Positions 18,678-27,053 of a DNA stretch of 64,000 nucleotides are shown piece after piece. Under the pieces are notes generated by a model. The model was not told the origin of the DNA, ran no database searches, and saw only the letters and a list, made by a program, of their open reading frames with translations. This DNA comes from Mycolicibacterium sarraceniae. GTDB taxonomy: Bacteria > Actinomycetota > Actinomycetes > Mycobacteriales > Mycobacteriaceae. Position 1 is the stretch's first letter. Every line of letters begins with the position of its first letter. The stretch spans positions 1,550,001 to 1,614,000 of the forward strand of contig NZ_AP022595.1 of assembly GCF_010731875.1 (NCBI RefSeq). The letters are read 5' to 3'. A program made the translations under genes and the position numbers.

Positions 18678-20231
18678 TCAGGCAGTGAGGTCGGTGTCGA
18701 ACGCGTCAGGTCCTCGCAGCATCGCCGGTGGTGGCGGGACGACGGCGGGCGAGGCATGGTCTGCTTCGGTGCCGGCGACCAGGATGCCTTTGACGGTGCG
18801 ATAGCCGGGGTCCCCGACCTGCAGTGCTCGAGTGCAGGCCGCGTCCAGTCGGCGATCGCCGTACTTCTCGCGCAGGCGGATGATCCCCTGGATGGCGCGG
18901 AGCCGGTGGATGGCGTTGACCGTGGACAATTCGGCGACGACCGCGACGGCGCCGGGCCCGATCTGCTCGGCCTGGGTGCGGCACCACGTCACGGTGCGCA
19001 GGGTGTGGGCGATCTTGTGGGGCGGGTAGTGCTCGACATTGGTCGAGCGGCCCGCCAGATGCAGCACGTGAGTCGCGACCACGGTCCCGCTGTGGAAGAT
19101 CTGCACGACGTCACCGGCGGTGCGGGCGGTGACCTGCTGGCCGATCAGCCGCCACGGCACCGAGTACAGCGCCTTGCCGGACTTGACGTGGCAATCCGCG
19201 GCGACCCGCCCGATCGAGTAGATAACCGACTCAAACACTCTGGGCGGCAACGCCATCAGCGCATCGCGTTCGATCGCTGCGAACACCGACGCCGGGGTCT
19301 GCCCATCCAGACCGCGGTGCTTGTGGACCCCGTATACCTGCGTGGACCACCTGATCGCCTCGGCCTGCATCTGGGCCAGCGAGGTGAACTCGCGGCGGCG
19401 AAGAACGAGTCCCGAATGTAGGGCATCGGCCGCTCGATGCGAGGTTTGTCCTTCGGCTTGCGGGCTCGCGCCGGATCGATCAGGGTGCCGTAGTGCGCGG
19501 CGAGCTCGCCGTAGGCCGGATTGATCAGCGGATCGTAGAGGTCGGGTCGCTCGACTCCGGTCTTGAGGTTGTCGCACACCAGCCGCGCCGGCACGCCGCC
19601 GAAGAACTCGAACGCCGCGACATGCGAGGCATTCCAGGATGTTTGATCCATCCGCAACACCGGTTGGACGAACAACGCCCGTGAACACGACAGGATCATC
19701 GCGAATACCCACACCGCGACGCGGCGCCCGATTGCGGGTCCCACCACATCCCGAGCTTGCCGTAGTCGATCTGCGCTTCACTGCCGGGTTCGACCGCACC
19801 GCGGGGTACCGTGACTTTGCCTTCGAGTCGCTCCTCGGCGAAAGCGGTTGCCACGTAACGACGTACCGTCGATTCGGACACATCCACATGATGGTCGTCG
19901 CGGAGGCGCTGCGCGATGGTCGCCACTGTCACCGGAACCTTCAGCTGCTCGGCGATCCACTGGTGATGCACGGCGATCTGGGGCCATGTCAGTGCCCGCG
20001 CCACCGGATCGATGAGCTCGGGAAACCAACGCCCGATGCGTGCCCGCCATAGCTGCTCGTCAAACTCCTCCGGGCACGGTGCCAGACCCTCGGCCAGCGC
20101 CGGGGCCAGATACTGCGGATGGTCTTGCGGTCGATGCCCAGCGCCTCATTGATCTGCACCTGGGATCGGCCGGCATTCCAGTGCCGGAACATCTCCACGA
20201 AATCAGTCACGTCCCACGATCTCCTCGCCAC
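18678..20231 (-). pseudogene. istA: IS21-family transposase IstA, broken by three frameshifts
   Basis: The transposase is recognisable across four frame segments read leftward. An N-terminal helix-turn-helix (GIDRKTIR) shifts frame near 20115 (one base missing before YLAPALAEGL). A second segment (VSESTVRRYVATA) runs to about 19725. The third carries the core (RLVCDNLKTGV, KPKDKPRIERP) to about 19405. The last runs to the stop at 18678 (TPASVFAAIERDALM). Repairing three small indels would restore a protein of about 515 residues. As written it cannot be functional, while istB is intact. Confidence 0.88.
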
Positions 20232-20321
20232 TCAAGGCCCCTTCCAGGACCCCTGGCGGGGCACCTGAACGGAGCGAACCTGAACAGCGCCCCAACCCCC
20301 ACCGGACACGCCCCACGGGGT

Positions 20322-20400
20322 GGGGAATTACGTGACCGAGGGTGAGGAATTACGTGACGGACAACCCCTCAGACCTGGGGAATTACGTGACCGCTGACAG
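20322..20400 (-). repeat. Right-end transposase-binding repeats of IS21 copy A
   Basis: Three reverse-orientation copies of the CCCCAG/GTCACG block lie at 20322-20336, 20344-20358 and 20375-20391. The outermost belongs to the terminal inverted repeat. Confidence 0.85.
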
Positions 20401-20536
20401 GCGCCAGCACGACGGCGCACTCGAACAGGAGTACGTCGACAGTTTGGCGGACGCCATGCGGTGGGCCTTTCACGATGCTGTACCCGGTCTTGAGCCCACT
20501 TGCGCTGGAATGGCCGACATCAACGCAACGGACTGA
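20401..20536 (+). pseudogene. 3' part of a small ORF split by IS21 copy A
   Basis: Removing the IS and one GCGCCA duplication joins the left flank (a TTG near 17717, reading LIRSSFIRPERIEHPSWIK) in frame with the right flank (RQHDGALEQEYVDSLADAMRW...), ending in a TGA at 20534-20536. The joined ORF would encode about 63 residues of unknown function. The rejoining is clean, but evidence that it was ever a gene is weak. Confidence 0.35.
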
Positions 20537-20575
20537 CCAACGGCCGCGACACCAACGTCGCGTCACTCGACACAA

Positions 20576-20734
20576 TCAAGCGCCGCTTCGATGGTCGCTA
20601 TCTGGATCGCGGACGCCGTGCTCAACTCGGTCTTGGTCCGAGATCCAGCCGGGATCATTTGGCCCGTTGAATATTTCGGTTATGTCGGACCATGTCCGCC
20701 ACTCGCGTGGCGCCGGAGACTCTTCAGACGCCAT
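20576..20734 (-). CDS. Small hypothetical protein (52 residues) with a strong ribosome-binding site
   Basis: An ATG at 20734 is preceded by AAGGAGGAGGTGGAG, one of the strongest Shine-Dalgarno sequences in the window. The frame reads MASEESPAPREWRT and ends in TGA at 20576. The product is acidic and contains an EWRTWSDITEIFNGP stretch. I do not recognise a family. It lies convergently between the IS21 copy and the Zn-binding ORF. Confidence 0.55.
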   Translation of the reverse strand: MASEESPAPREWRTWSDITEIFNGPNDPGWISDQDRVEHGVRDPDSDHRSGA

Positions 20735-20949
20735 CGTCTCCACCTCCTCCTTCTGGCTCGGCCCGTGACTGCCTCCACCGACACCCCAGGGTAGCGGCGT
20801 CGGTCACGCGAGGCGGTCATTGCTATGTGCTACCGCTCTTAGGTAACCGGACGGGGATCGACCATCTCGATACGCCAAGCGGATTCGGAGAATCCCGCTG
20901 TGAGAGTGAAAGATACGAGGCGGATATTCAGATCGTGCCGTGTGCGCGG

Positions 20950-21300
20950 ATGGTGAACAGCAGGTGTGCTGCTGCCGCCTCTCACGTGTCACCCCTGCGG
21001 GTGAGACTGACGCATGTGAGTGGCACCGAGCCGCAGTGGCGGCACATCTGCGAAGTGTGTGGGGTCGAGGAAATCCTGACCCCGGGCGACGCATTCGACC
21101 TCGGGTGGGACTATCCGCCGAGGATGGGCCAGTTCGGCGTGGTCGGACCCCGCTGTTGCCCTCATTGCCCCAACGTCAAAACGGCCTGGTGGGCTCTCGC
21201 GATCGACGGCTATACCGAGGACATGCTGACCGAAGCGCAGCGGGCGACGGTCAGCCGCATCGCCGGTGAGCCGCAATCCATTGCGGTGCTGAGTGATTAA
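20950..21300 (+). CDS. Small protein with a two-CxxC zinc-ribbon pattern
   Basis: The C-terminal ~100 residues look real: an ICEVCG pair and a CCPHCP pair separated by about 35 residues suggest a zinc ribbon, followed by a helical tail (LTEAQRATVSRIAGEP). The start is uncertain: ATG 20950 or GTG 21001; the earlier open frame is unlikely. The function is unknown. Similar short Cys-pair proteins are common on actinobacterial mobile elements, which fits its place in the island. Confidence 0.55.
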   Translation: MVNSRCAAAASHVSPLRVRLTHVSGTEPQWRHICEVCGVEEILTPGDAFDLGWDYPPRMGQFGVVGPRCCPHCPNVKTAWWALAIDGYTEDMLTEAQRATVSRIAGEPQSIAVLSD

Positions 21301-21360
21301 CTCGACGTAAGTCCGTGACGAGCACCGTCGGGGAGCGGAAAGGTATCCGGGGGCGTGCAC

Positions 21361-22728
21361 CTACTGACCGTGCTGGGTCGCGGCCATCCAGAGCGCAACG
21401 TCTATGCGGCGGAGCAGGCTGACGTCGGCCGGTGCATCCGCGCAAACCTGGGCGACGGTCACGCGGCGCGACTCGTCGGACAGTTCGTCCCACATCGAGA
21501 TCCAAAACCGCGAAGTGGGTGGCTGAAGTAGGTCTTTGACCTTGTTGTCGAGGATGGGGATCAGGCGTGGTCGTTTGGCGGCGAGCAGCTTGCCGGCGAT
21601 GACCCAGTCGACGCCCGGCAGGGTGCGCAACAGTGTGTGAAGTTCTGCCGTCGGACCGTCCTGCAGTGTCTCCCGGGAAGCGTCCCAGATGTCGACTGAG
21701 CGCGGTATCCGCCGAAGCAACGCGTTGAACCGATCAGGTTCGCTGACAAGCAGTTTGGCTGCTGCCTCGGGGGGCACCTGGACGCTGAGTGCCTCGACCG
21801 CGACCAGGTCGGAGGCGTCAAATCGGTTGGGGTCGCCGACGGCGCCGAAATGTTCAAACCAGCGGCCGGTGAAACTCGTGAAGTAGCGGTCGTAGTCCTC
21901 GCCAATCTGCTTGGCGTTGGCTTCGAACCATTCGGCGAGGTCGAAAGCGAATCGGCGTTGCGGCGACAATGCTGGTTCTGGTGCCGCGACGGTGTCCGCC
22001 TCGGACTCGAGGACCGCGTTGGCGAATGCCTGCAAGAAGTTCGTCTGCTGGCCGCTGCCGGGGAACGGGACGCGGACAGAGCTCACGGGCAGTCCGGCCG
22101 CGGCCAGTGCCGCGTATGCCGCGTCGTAGACCGTTGCTTTGATGAGCACGATTCGCTCTGGGCTAAGCCTGTGGACTCGGTGTACCAGCTCAGGCACATA
22201 CGAATTCAGCGGTGTGCTGTCGACAGGATCGGGTTTGAGATCGATGAGGAAGGTGCCCTGCTGTTGCAGCTGTGCGAGCAGTTCGGCCTTGTTTTCGCGG
22301 GTGGGTTCGACACCGAGTAGCGATCGGATGACGTGGCGAAACAGGGAGTCATGGGCGTTGACCTCGTGGAAGTAGAAATAGCGATCGGGGTCAGCCGGCG
22401 GAGCTTCAGCGATAAGCAGGAGCCGGATGCGGTCTGGCCGGTATCGCTCAGCGGCCTGCGCACGTCTGCTGCGCTGTTGTGCGACATCTGTATCGACGTC
22501 CCCGGAGTCCGTACTGTCGGGCAGGTGCTTCTCGGGTGTTTTTGATGTGGCGCTGCCCGCGTAATCCCGGCCGGAGCGGCTGGCGGGTCCGTGCTAGCGG
22601 CACCATTGGCGACCGGTTTTGTTCTTAACGTGAAGACCTTCGCGATAGCACTGGTCGTGATCGAAGGTGTTCTCGTCGGACTGGCTTCGGCCGCCGAGGT
22701 CAGGTCCCATGGACTCATGCTGCGCCAT
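21361..22728 (-). pseudogene. Uracil-DNA-glycosylase-like domain joined to DUF6308, interrupted by an amber codon
   Basis: One frame runs from ATG 22728 to the stop at 21361 (about 455 codons) with a single internal TAG at 22594-22596. Before the TAG lie 44 residues (ending GRQWCR). After it the frame has no ATG, GTG or TTG until GTG 22197, yet codes continuously: a glycosylase-superfamily-like segment (RLLLIAEAPPADPDRYFYF; later ERIVLIKATVYDAAY and RVPFPGSGQQ) and then a DUF6308-like domain (FTGRWFEHFG, LPGVDWVIAGKLLA, RLIPILDNKV). A Trp-to-amber change (TGG to TAG) would explain the break. The domain fusion itself is unusual. Family names are by motif recognition. Confidence 0.6.
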
Positions 22729-22797
22729 CACCGGCACTGGAAACCAGTCGGCTTCGCGTAGTGAGAGTGCGGCAGGCGCCTACGTTGCAAGGGCAGC

Positions 22798-22920
22798 TCA
22801 GCACCCCCAGGTTGAGGCCACTGCGCCAGCCGAATCCTTGAGCGTCGACTCCACATGAATCCGGTGTGCGCCGATTGTGAACCGGACATTGACGTGCTGC
22901 TCGCCGTTTGCCGCTGTCAT
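22798..22920 (-). CDS. Possible small ORF (40 residues)
   Basis: The frame from ATG 22920 reads MTAANGEQHVNVRFTIG and ends at 22798. Amino-acid use is plausible, but no good ribosome-binding site or known relative is seen. The rest of 22729-23084 holds nothing else I can support. Confidence 0.25.
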   Translation of the reverse strand: MTAANGEQHVNVRFTIGAHRIHVESTLKDSAGAVASTWGC

Positions 22921-23084
22921 ATCGGGTTCACGTGGAGTGCGAACGTCGCCGAACGCAGGTGACCCACTTTGGTGTGATGTGTAGCACATTTGAGATGGTG
23001 TCGATTCGACGATGTTGCATTTCCCAACATTGCCGTGCGCCACGCTCCACCCGTCCATTGAGCCATAGAAGGCTGCCGGGCGGA

Positions 23085-23107
23085 GAGAATTTCCGCCAGC
23101 GGTAAAC
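23085..23107 (+). repeat. Left core repeat of the recombinase/DDE element
   Basis: This segment, read GAATTTCCGCCAGCGGTAAAC from 23087, matches 26626-26647 apart from one extra C and two substitutions. Its own arms are partly inverted (GGCGGA at 23080-23085 against TCCGCC at 23092-23097), as in recombinase core sites. Weaker similarity continues to about 23135 (GTAnCCGAG block). Confidence 0.55.
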
Positions 23108-23214
23108 ATTCGGTAGCCGAGGCGGCCGACACGCCTGGCGTGGCATTGACGCTGTTTGCTGGAGTCGGCCGTTATTTTCCCGGATATGAACCGGTACAGC
23201 GTCGGGACGTTCCC

Positions 23215-23394
23215 GTGACACCCCGCCAGGCGCCACGCCTGCAGCGAGTTCGGGTGGAGCTGAGGCTGTTCCCGGCGACGGCGGAGGCGCTGTATCAGCG
23301 CGCTGCGGAGTGGAACGTCTCGGTCTCTGAAGCAGGCAACCGTCTGATCGATGCCGGCCTGTCCAGCACAGCGGACATCGATGAGAAGTCCTGA
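23215..23394 (+). CDS. Small ribbon-helix-helix-like protein
   Basis: Fifty-nine residues from GTG 23215. The pattern RVRVELRLFP followed by two helices (TAEALYQRAAEWN, SVSEAGNRLIDAGL) resembles an Arc/CopG ribbon-helix-helix DNA-binding fold. It lies at the left end of the recombinase/DDE element and could be its regulator or accessory protein. The open frame reaches back to 23140, but those residues are less convincing. Confidence 0.45.
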   Translation: MTPRQAPRLQRVRVELRLFPATAEALYQRAAEWNVSVSEAGNRLIDAGLSSTADIDEKS

Positions 23395-23538
23395 CAATAG
23401 GTAATTTTCGAGATCGTGCCGTCGGCCACCAACAAGCCACATTCACCAACGAGGCAAGTGAGGGAAAGGAGACAGACCCGAAAGCGACAACAGTGAACGC
23501 CCTCCACAGGAGGGTGTCGAGACCGTAAACGCAGACGA

Positions 23539-23560
23539 GGCCGGGGTTGCCGCCCCGGCC
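23539..23560 (+). promoter_or_regulatory. Hairpin in the leader of the recombinase operon
   Basis: A perfect 8-bp inverted repeat GGCCGGGG/CCCCGGCC with a 6-base loop, 59 bases before the leader ORF. No T-run follows, so it may be an attenuator or mRNA structure rather than a terminator. Confidence 0.4.
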
Positions 23561-23618
23561 GTCGCGCGCGGCGCAGAGCCGCAACTTCAGTATCCAGATG
23601 TTCCCTTGAGGAGGAACT

Positions 23619-23687
23619 GTGCTTATTGCACCCCGTTTGCTCAACCATGTCAACAACACGCCCGGTGTGTCGCGGCGGTGGCCCTGA
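23619..23687 (+). CDS. Leader ORF (22 codons) before the recombinase-like gene
   Basis: GTG 23619 follows GAGGAGGAACT, a strong ribosome-binding site. It reads VLIAPRLLNHVNNTPG and ends in a TGA (23685-23687) that overlaps the next ATG as TGATG. This is the classic arrangement for translational coupling. It may be a leader peptide, or the true N-terminus may have been lost by a frameshift. Confidence 0.4.
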   Translation: MLIAPRLLNHVNNTPGVSRRWP

Positions 23688-24763
23688 TGGTGCGGAACCG
23701 CGCCATGGCGGCTGCATCCGCTAAAGATCCCGGACCTGGCACACCGGGCGTGCAGGAGGCGGTGCCGGACGTCCCCGTCGTCAAAGAGCCCGTCGAACGT
23801 CTGGTGCTCCCCACCTTGAAGCCCGAGATCGATCCGGAACGCTATGAGACGTTGGCGCGGATCACCACTCTGCGCGGTATCGACAAACGATTCGCGGTGT
23901 CGGCGATCGAGGCGGCCAGACGCTTGTGGTGCATGACCGCCGAGTCCACCGCGTACACCGACCACCACGCAGTTCGTGCCGTGGCGCGGTACCTCGCCCT
24001 CGACGCGGCCCGGTTGGGTGCCTTTTCGTACAAGGCGTCCCTGCGTCGCGCCAACGTCCAAGCTCACCTGAAGTATCTCGAGGTGCGCCGGGGAGACCGC
24101 GGGCTCCGCACGCTCATGGGTCAGCTCTACGCCGTCGGCCGTCTGGTCCATCCCGGGGAGTACCCGGCGCCGCAATCACTGGCTCAGCCACATCACTACC
24201 GAACACCTGCCGCAAGCCTGGGTCTGGTCGAGGAACTGTATGCCCTCGCTCCGATCCTGCCGACGGCGTTGTCGGGGCGATTGTTCACCGTGCTCGACTG
24301 CTGCCTGGGCGCCGGTGCCCGACCCGCCGATTTCAAAGAGCTCACGGGCAATTCGATCACCGAGTCCAGCTGGGACGGTGACACCGTTGCGGTCGTGCGC
24401 CTGCCCAACCTTGCTGGCGGCACACGCCTGGTTCCGGTGGGAGACGCAAAGGCCAGTGAGCGTCTGCTGACGTTGGCCGACTGCAAGAAATCCGAATACC
24501 TGCTGGGCTCCGCCAGCGGGCATGTTGAACGCAACGCGGTCAATCGTGTCGCCGAGAAGCTCCGCAAACGCGGCCTTCCTGGGGTAGACGCAGTAGCACT
24601 GCGAAATCGGTGGGTTCTCGACATGGCCGCCCGGATCCCGGCAGCTTTACTGCTCCAGCTCGCCGACGTCACCACCGCACAAATCCTGTCCGATCAACGC
24701 GACCAACTGCCCACCTTCGGCCTGCAACATGTCATCGCCCTGACCAAGGAGAACGTACTGTGA
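23687..24763 (+). CDS. Tyrosine-recombinase-like protein lacking most catalytic residues
   Basis: 358 residues from ATG 23687. The C-terminal half follows the tyrosine-recombinase layout: a helix ending in the first conserved Arg (GAGARPADFKELT, Arg about 212), a beta hairpin with GGTRLVPVGD, then a segment aligned with the HxxR box (VALRNRWVLDMA, Arg about 306) and the following helix (LLLQLADVTT). The H of HxxR, the later His/Trp and a convincing nucleophilic Tyr are absent. It may therefore bind DNA without cutting it. Its stop overlaps the DDE gene start (GTGA). The fold assignment is inference from pattern. Confidence 0.5.
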   Translation: MVRNRAMAAASAKDPGPGTPGVQEAVPDVPVVKEPVERLVLPTLKPEIDPERYETLARITTLRGIDKRFAVSAIEAARRLWCMTAESTAYTDHHAVRAVARYLALDAARLGAFSYKASLRRANVQAHLKYLEVRRGDRGLRTLMGQLYAVGRLVHPGEYPAPQSLAQPHHYRTPAASLGLVEELYALAPILPTALSGRLFTVLDCCLGAGARPADFKELTGNSITESSWDGDTVAVVRLPNLAGGTRLVPVGDAKASERLLTLADCKKSEYLLGSASGHVERNAVNRVAEKLRKRGLPGVDAVALRNRWVLDMAARIPAALLLQLADVTTAQILSDQRDQLPTFGLQHVIALTKENVL

Positions 24764-26541
24764 TCAGCGACTTTCAGCCCGCATACCGGTTGTCGGACAA
24801 CATGTTCCGCCAAGCCAAGATCATCATCCAACGATCCGGCGTGGCGCCGCTGATCGACAGCTATCACGAACCTGGCAGCGACCGACCACGCACTCGGCGG
24901 GGGGTCAACTACACCATCGACGCAGTATTGACCTGCGCACTGAGCCTGATCATGCTCGGGAGAACCCCCAGCTACAAAGCCATCCTCAACGCCATCGGCG
25001 ACCTATCGGCGCGTCAACTCACCGAAGTCGGGATGTCCGGCCAGCACCTCTCCCGCCTGTTCGGGCCCCGAGAAGATCAAGACCGCGAGTATCACCGGTT
25101 CGAACGCTGGCTCACCCGCCGCCTGAGCCCTCTGGATTCACAACCCGATCAGCCCGCTCAGCGAATCACCAACGACGAGCACCGAGCCATCGTGAACAGC
25201 CGCACGCCACAACAACTGCAGGACTATGCGCAAGCCACCGAGCGGCTGCGCATCGTGATGAACAAAATCGTCGCTGGATCGATTCGCGACCCCCAACCCA
25301 AAGAAGCCCGCGGAGACATCGTCGCCGATGAAACGATCTACGACCTCGCCGGACCATCAGCAGGGCTGGGAGCCAAGGACCGTCTCCAACGAGGTGCCTG
25401 CTACTTCGGGTCTTACTACGCACGCGACGACAACCCCAAGGGGCCCTTCAGCGAAGACGCGAAAGGCACCGGCAAACGCGGATTCGGCGTCTGGGTGACC
25501 GTCGTCGTACGTGTCGGACCACCACACAGACTGCACGCCGTCGCACCGGTCATCCTCGCGATGGATGTCCACCAGCCGACCTCCGGCAGCCCCGTAGCCC
25601 TCGACACCTGCATCGAGCACATGAAGGCCAACGGCCTGGACACCAGACCGACCGGTCACGACAGCCACCCACGGGTCACTGTCGACATGGGCTATAACCC
25701 CAAACGCGAGTGGGTGCCCTTCCTGATCAAGCACCGTTACAGCCCTGTCGTCCGATTCCCCAGCCACTGGACCCTGACCGAACCGTCGGTGAACCCGCCC
25801 GGGTCATCGACAATCACGCCACCGGGGCCGATCCAGTTCGCCGGCTCCTTCTACTGCCCTGCAGCGCACGACCTCCTACGCAAGCACAGCGTTCCCAAGA
25901 CCCGACAACTGCGCGAGAACGGCAAGTGGGCCGAGCACGATCGCCAGCTCGCCGCCGTGCTCCCGTTCCTGATGGGCACCAACTCGCGCCCCATCATCAA
26001 CGGAAAACCCGGACGCCCACGCCTGGGCGAAGAACGTGAACTGCAGGTCAAAGCAGAACTGGTTTGCCCCGCCGTCCAGTTGCGCGTGCAATGCCCCCTG
26101 AAGCCAGCGTCCATGGATCGCGTCGCCTTCGGCACCCCGCTCGCGACACCGACCTGGCAAGCCCACGAGCGCACCTGCTGCCAGCAGTCCACGCTGCGGG
26201 TCACGCTGACCAAGCCTCAACTCCAGAAAGCCACCTGGGGAGGCCCGGTTGTCAGCACCTGGGAGCACGCCACTTATTTCGAAGCCGCGCGCAGCGCCAC
26301 TGAACAACGCTTCTCGCTACTGAAGTCGCCCCACATCACCAACCTCACCCAGATGAAATCCGGGCCCAGGCGCGAACCCACAGTCAAAATCCTGCTGGCA
26401 CTGGCCATCGCAGCGACCAACCACCAGATCCAGCAGACGCACTCCACCCGGAAACCGCGCGAAGAATCCATCGACATCCGAATGCGCCAACTGCGCAAGT
26501 ACCTCGGATACGAACCAACAAGAACCCCACCGAGAACCTAA
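24760..26541 (+). CDS. Large DDE (RNase H-like) transposase-like protein
   Basis: 593 residues from GTG 24760, which overlaps the preceding stop and follows AAGGAG. A candidate DDE triad is visible: D190 (VADETIYDL), D309 (RVTVDMGYNP) and E515 (SATEQRFSLLK). The region between D309 and E515 is about 205 residues long and Cys-containing, as in transposases with an insertion domain. An N-terminal helical segment (TIDAVLTCALSLIML) resembles those of other DDE families. It is coupled to the recombinase-like gene, so the two probably work together. The exact IS or transposon family is not recognised. Confidence 0.6.
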   Translation: MISDFQPAYRLSDNMFRQAKIIIQRSGVAPLIDSYHEPGSDRPRTRRGVNYTIDAVLTCALSLIMLGRTPSYKAILNAIGDLSARQLTEVGMSGQHLSRLFGPREDQDREYHRFERWLTRRLSPLDSQPDQPAQRITNDEHRAIVNSRTPQQLQDYAQATERLRIVMNKIVAGSIRDPQPKEARGDIVADETIYDLAGPSAGLGAKDRLQRGACYFGSYYARDDNPKGPFSEDAKGTGKRGFGVWVTVVVRVGPPHRLHAVAPVILAMDVHQPTSGSPVALDTCIEHMKANGLDTRPTGHDSHPRVTVDMGYNPKREWVPFLIKHRYSPVVRFPSHWTLTEPSVNPPGSSTITPPGPIQFAGSFYCPAAHDLLRKHSVPKTRQLRENGKWAEHDRQLAAVLPFLMGTNSRPIINGKPGRPRLGEERELQVKAELVCPAVQLRVQCPLKPASMDRVAFGTPLATPTWQAHERTCCQQSTLRVTLTKPQLQKATWGGPVVSTWEHATYFEAARSATEQRFSLLKSPHITNLTQMKSGPRREPTVKILLALAIAATNHQIQQTHSTRKPREESIDIRMRQLRKYLGYEPTRTPPRT

Positions 26542-26555
26542 AGACCGCTCACCAC

Positions 26556-26591
26556 GGAGCGGGCCGATGCGCTCAGGCATCGGCCCGCTCC
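26556..26591 (+). terminator. Strong hairpin terminator after the DDE gene
   Basis: A perfect 15-bp inverted repeat (26556-26570 with 26577-26591) with a 6-base loop, 14 bases after the stop. The T-run is short, as is usual in mycobacteria. Confidence 0.75.
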
Positions 26592-26624
26592 TTGACGTCT
26601 GCACCGGCAAATAAACCTCTGGCA

Positions 26625-26647
26625 GAAATTTCCCGCCACAGGTAAAC
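26625..26647 (+). repeat. Right core repeat of the recombinase/DDE element
   Basis: It matches the left core (23085-23107). Around it lies an imperfect inverted repeat: ACCTCTGGC (26615-26623) against GCCACAGGT (26635-26643), 8 of 9 pairs, with an 11-base centre. This is the geometry of a recombinase core site. Confidence 0.55.
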
Positions 26648-26855
26648 CGCGGCACAAGCCTCTGTACCGAGTCGCCCGGACCCGCCCTTTACGAGCGTGG
26701 CGCGGCCGACGATCAGACTCCGAGGCGACCTCAGGGCTCGCTCGCCGCCCGGGCCAGGGCTTGCCCGAACCGGCTCGAAACTCTCTGGATTTTTTCGAGA
26801 TAATCTCTGGATGAACTCGCCAATTCACCCCGTTGAGCAGCGAAGATCAACCGCA

Positions 26856-26931
26856 CACAATGAGGAGTTCTACGGACTCCGGGCACATAGGTCACGAACT
26901 CGAAAGAGGTCGTGACCTTTGTGTTGGTGGG
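26856..26931. repeat. Right direct repeat of the genomic island (attR-like)
   Basis: The second copy of the repeat beside tRNA-Leu: 32 identical bases, one mismatch, 11 more identical, a diverged hairpin loop and a conserved right arm (26910-26923). The hairpin would also serve as a terminator. Only the last two bases of the tRNA are duplicated, so the repeat covers its terminator rather than its body. Confidence 0.8.
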
Positions 26932-27053
26932 TTAGTTGGGCCGCAGGTAAGACGTCAGGCGCCGTCGGGGACTTCGCCGCGCAGATCCCATAATCGTGGA
27001 AGTGCACCCAACCCACTCGGGGTCGGGTCCCGTCCTTGAGGAGTCGAAGGGGC

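Larger units (their letters stand above)
17777..20400. mobile_element. IS21-family insertion sequence (copy A)
   Basis: A 2.62-kb element with istB and a decayed istA on the minus strand. The ends are inverted: the left end starts TGTCcaCGGTCACG and the right end, read in reverse, TGTCagCGGTCACG, both continuing into a TTTCCCCAG-like or AATTCCCCAG block. Internal copies of the GTCACGTAATTCCCCAG block occur at 17810-17826, 20322-20336 (reverse) and 20344-20358 (reverse), the multiple terminal repeats expected of IS21 transposase binding. A 6-bp target duplication GCGCCA flanks it at 17771-17776 and 20401-20406; the exact right end may shift by one base. Confidence 0.9.

Noticed and set aside
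22928..24175. 415-codon minus-strand frame across the recombinase region
   Set aside because: No ribosome-binding site or motif; Arg/Pro/Ser-rich; it overlaps the better-supported plus-strand genes.
23041..26691. Considered as a standard IS with short terminal inverted repeats
   Set aside because: Flanking repeats are direct and imperfect, with internal inverted arms; no simple terminal inverted repeats or short target duplication could be found.
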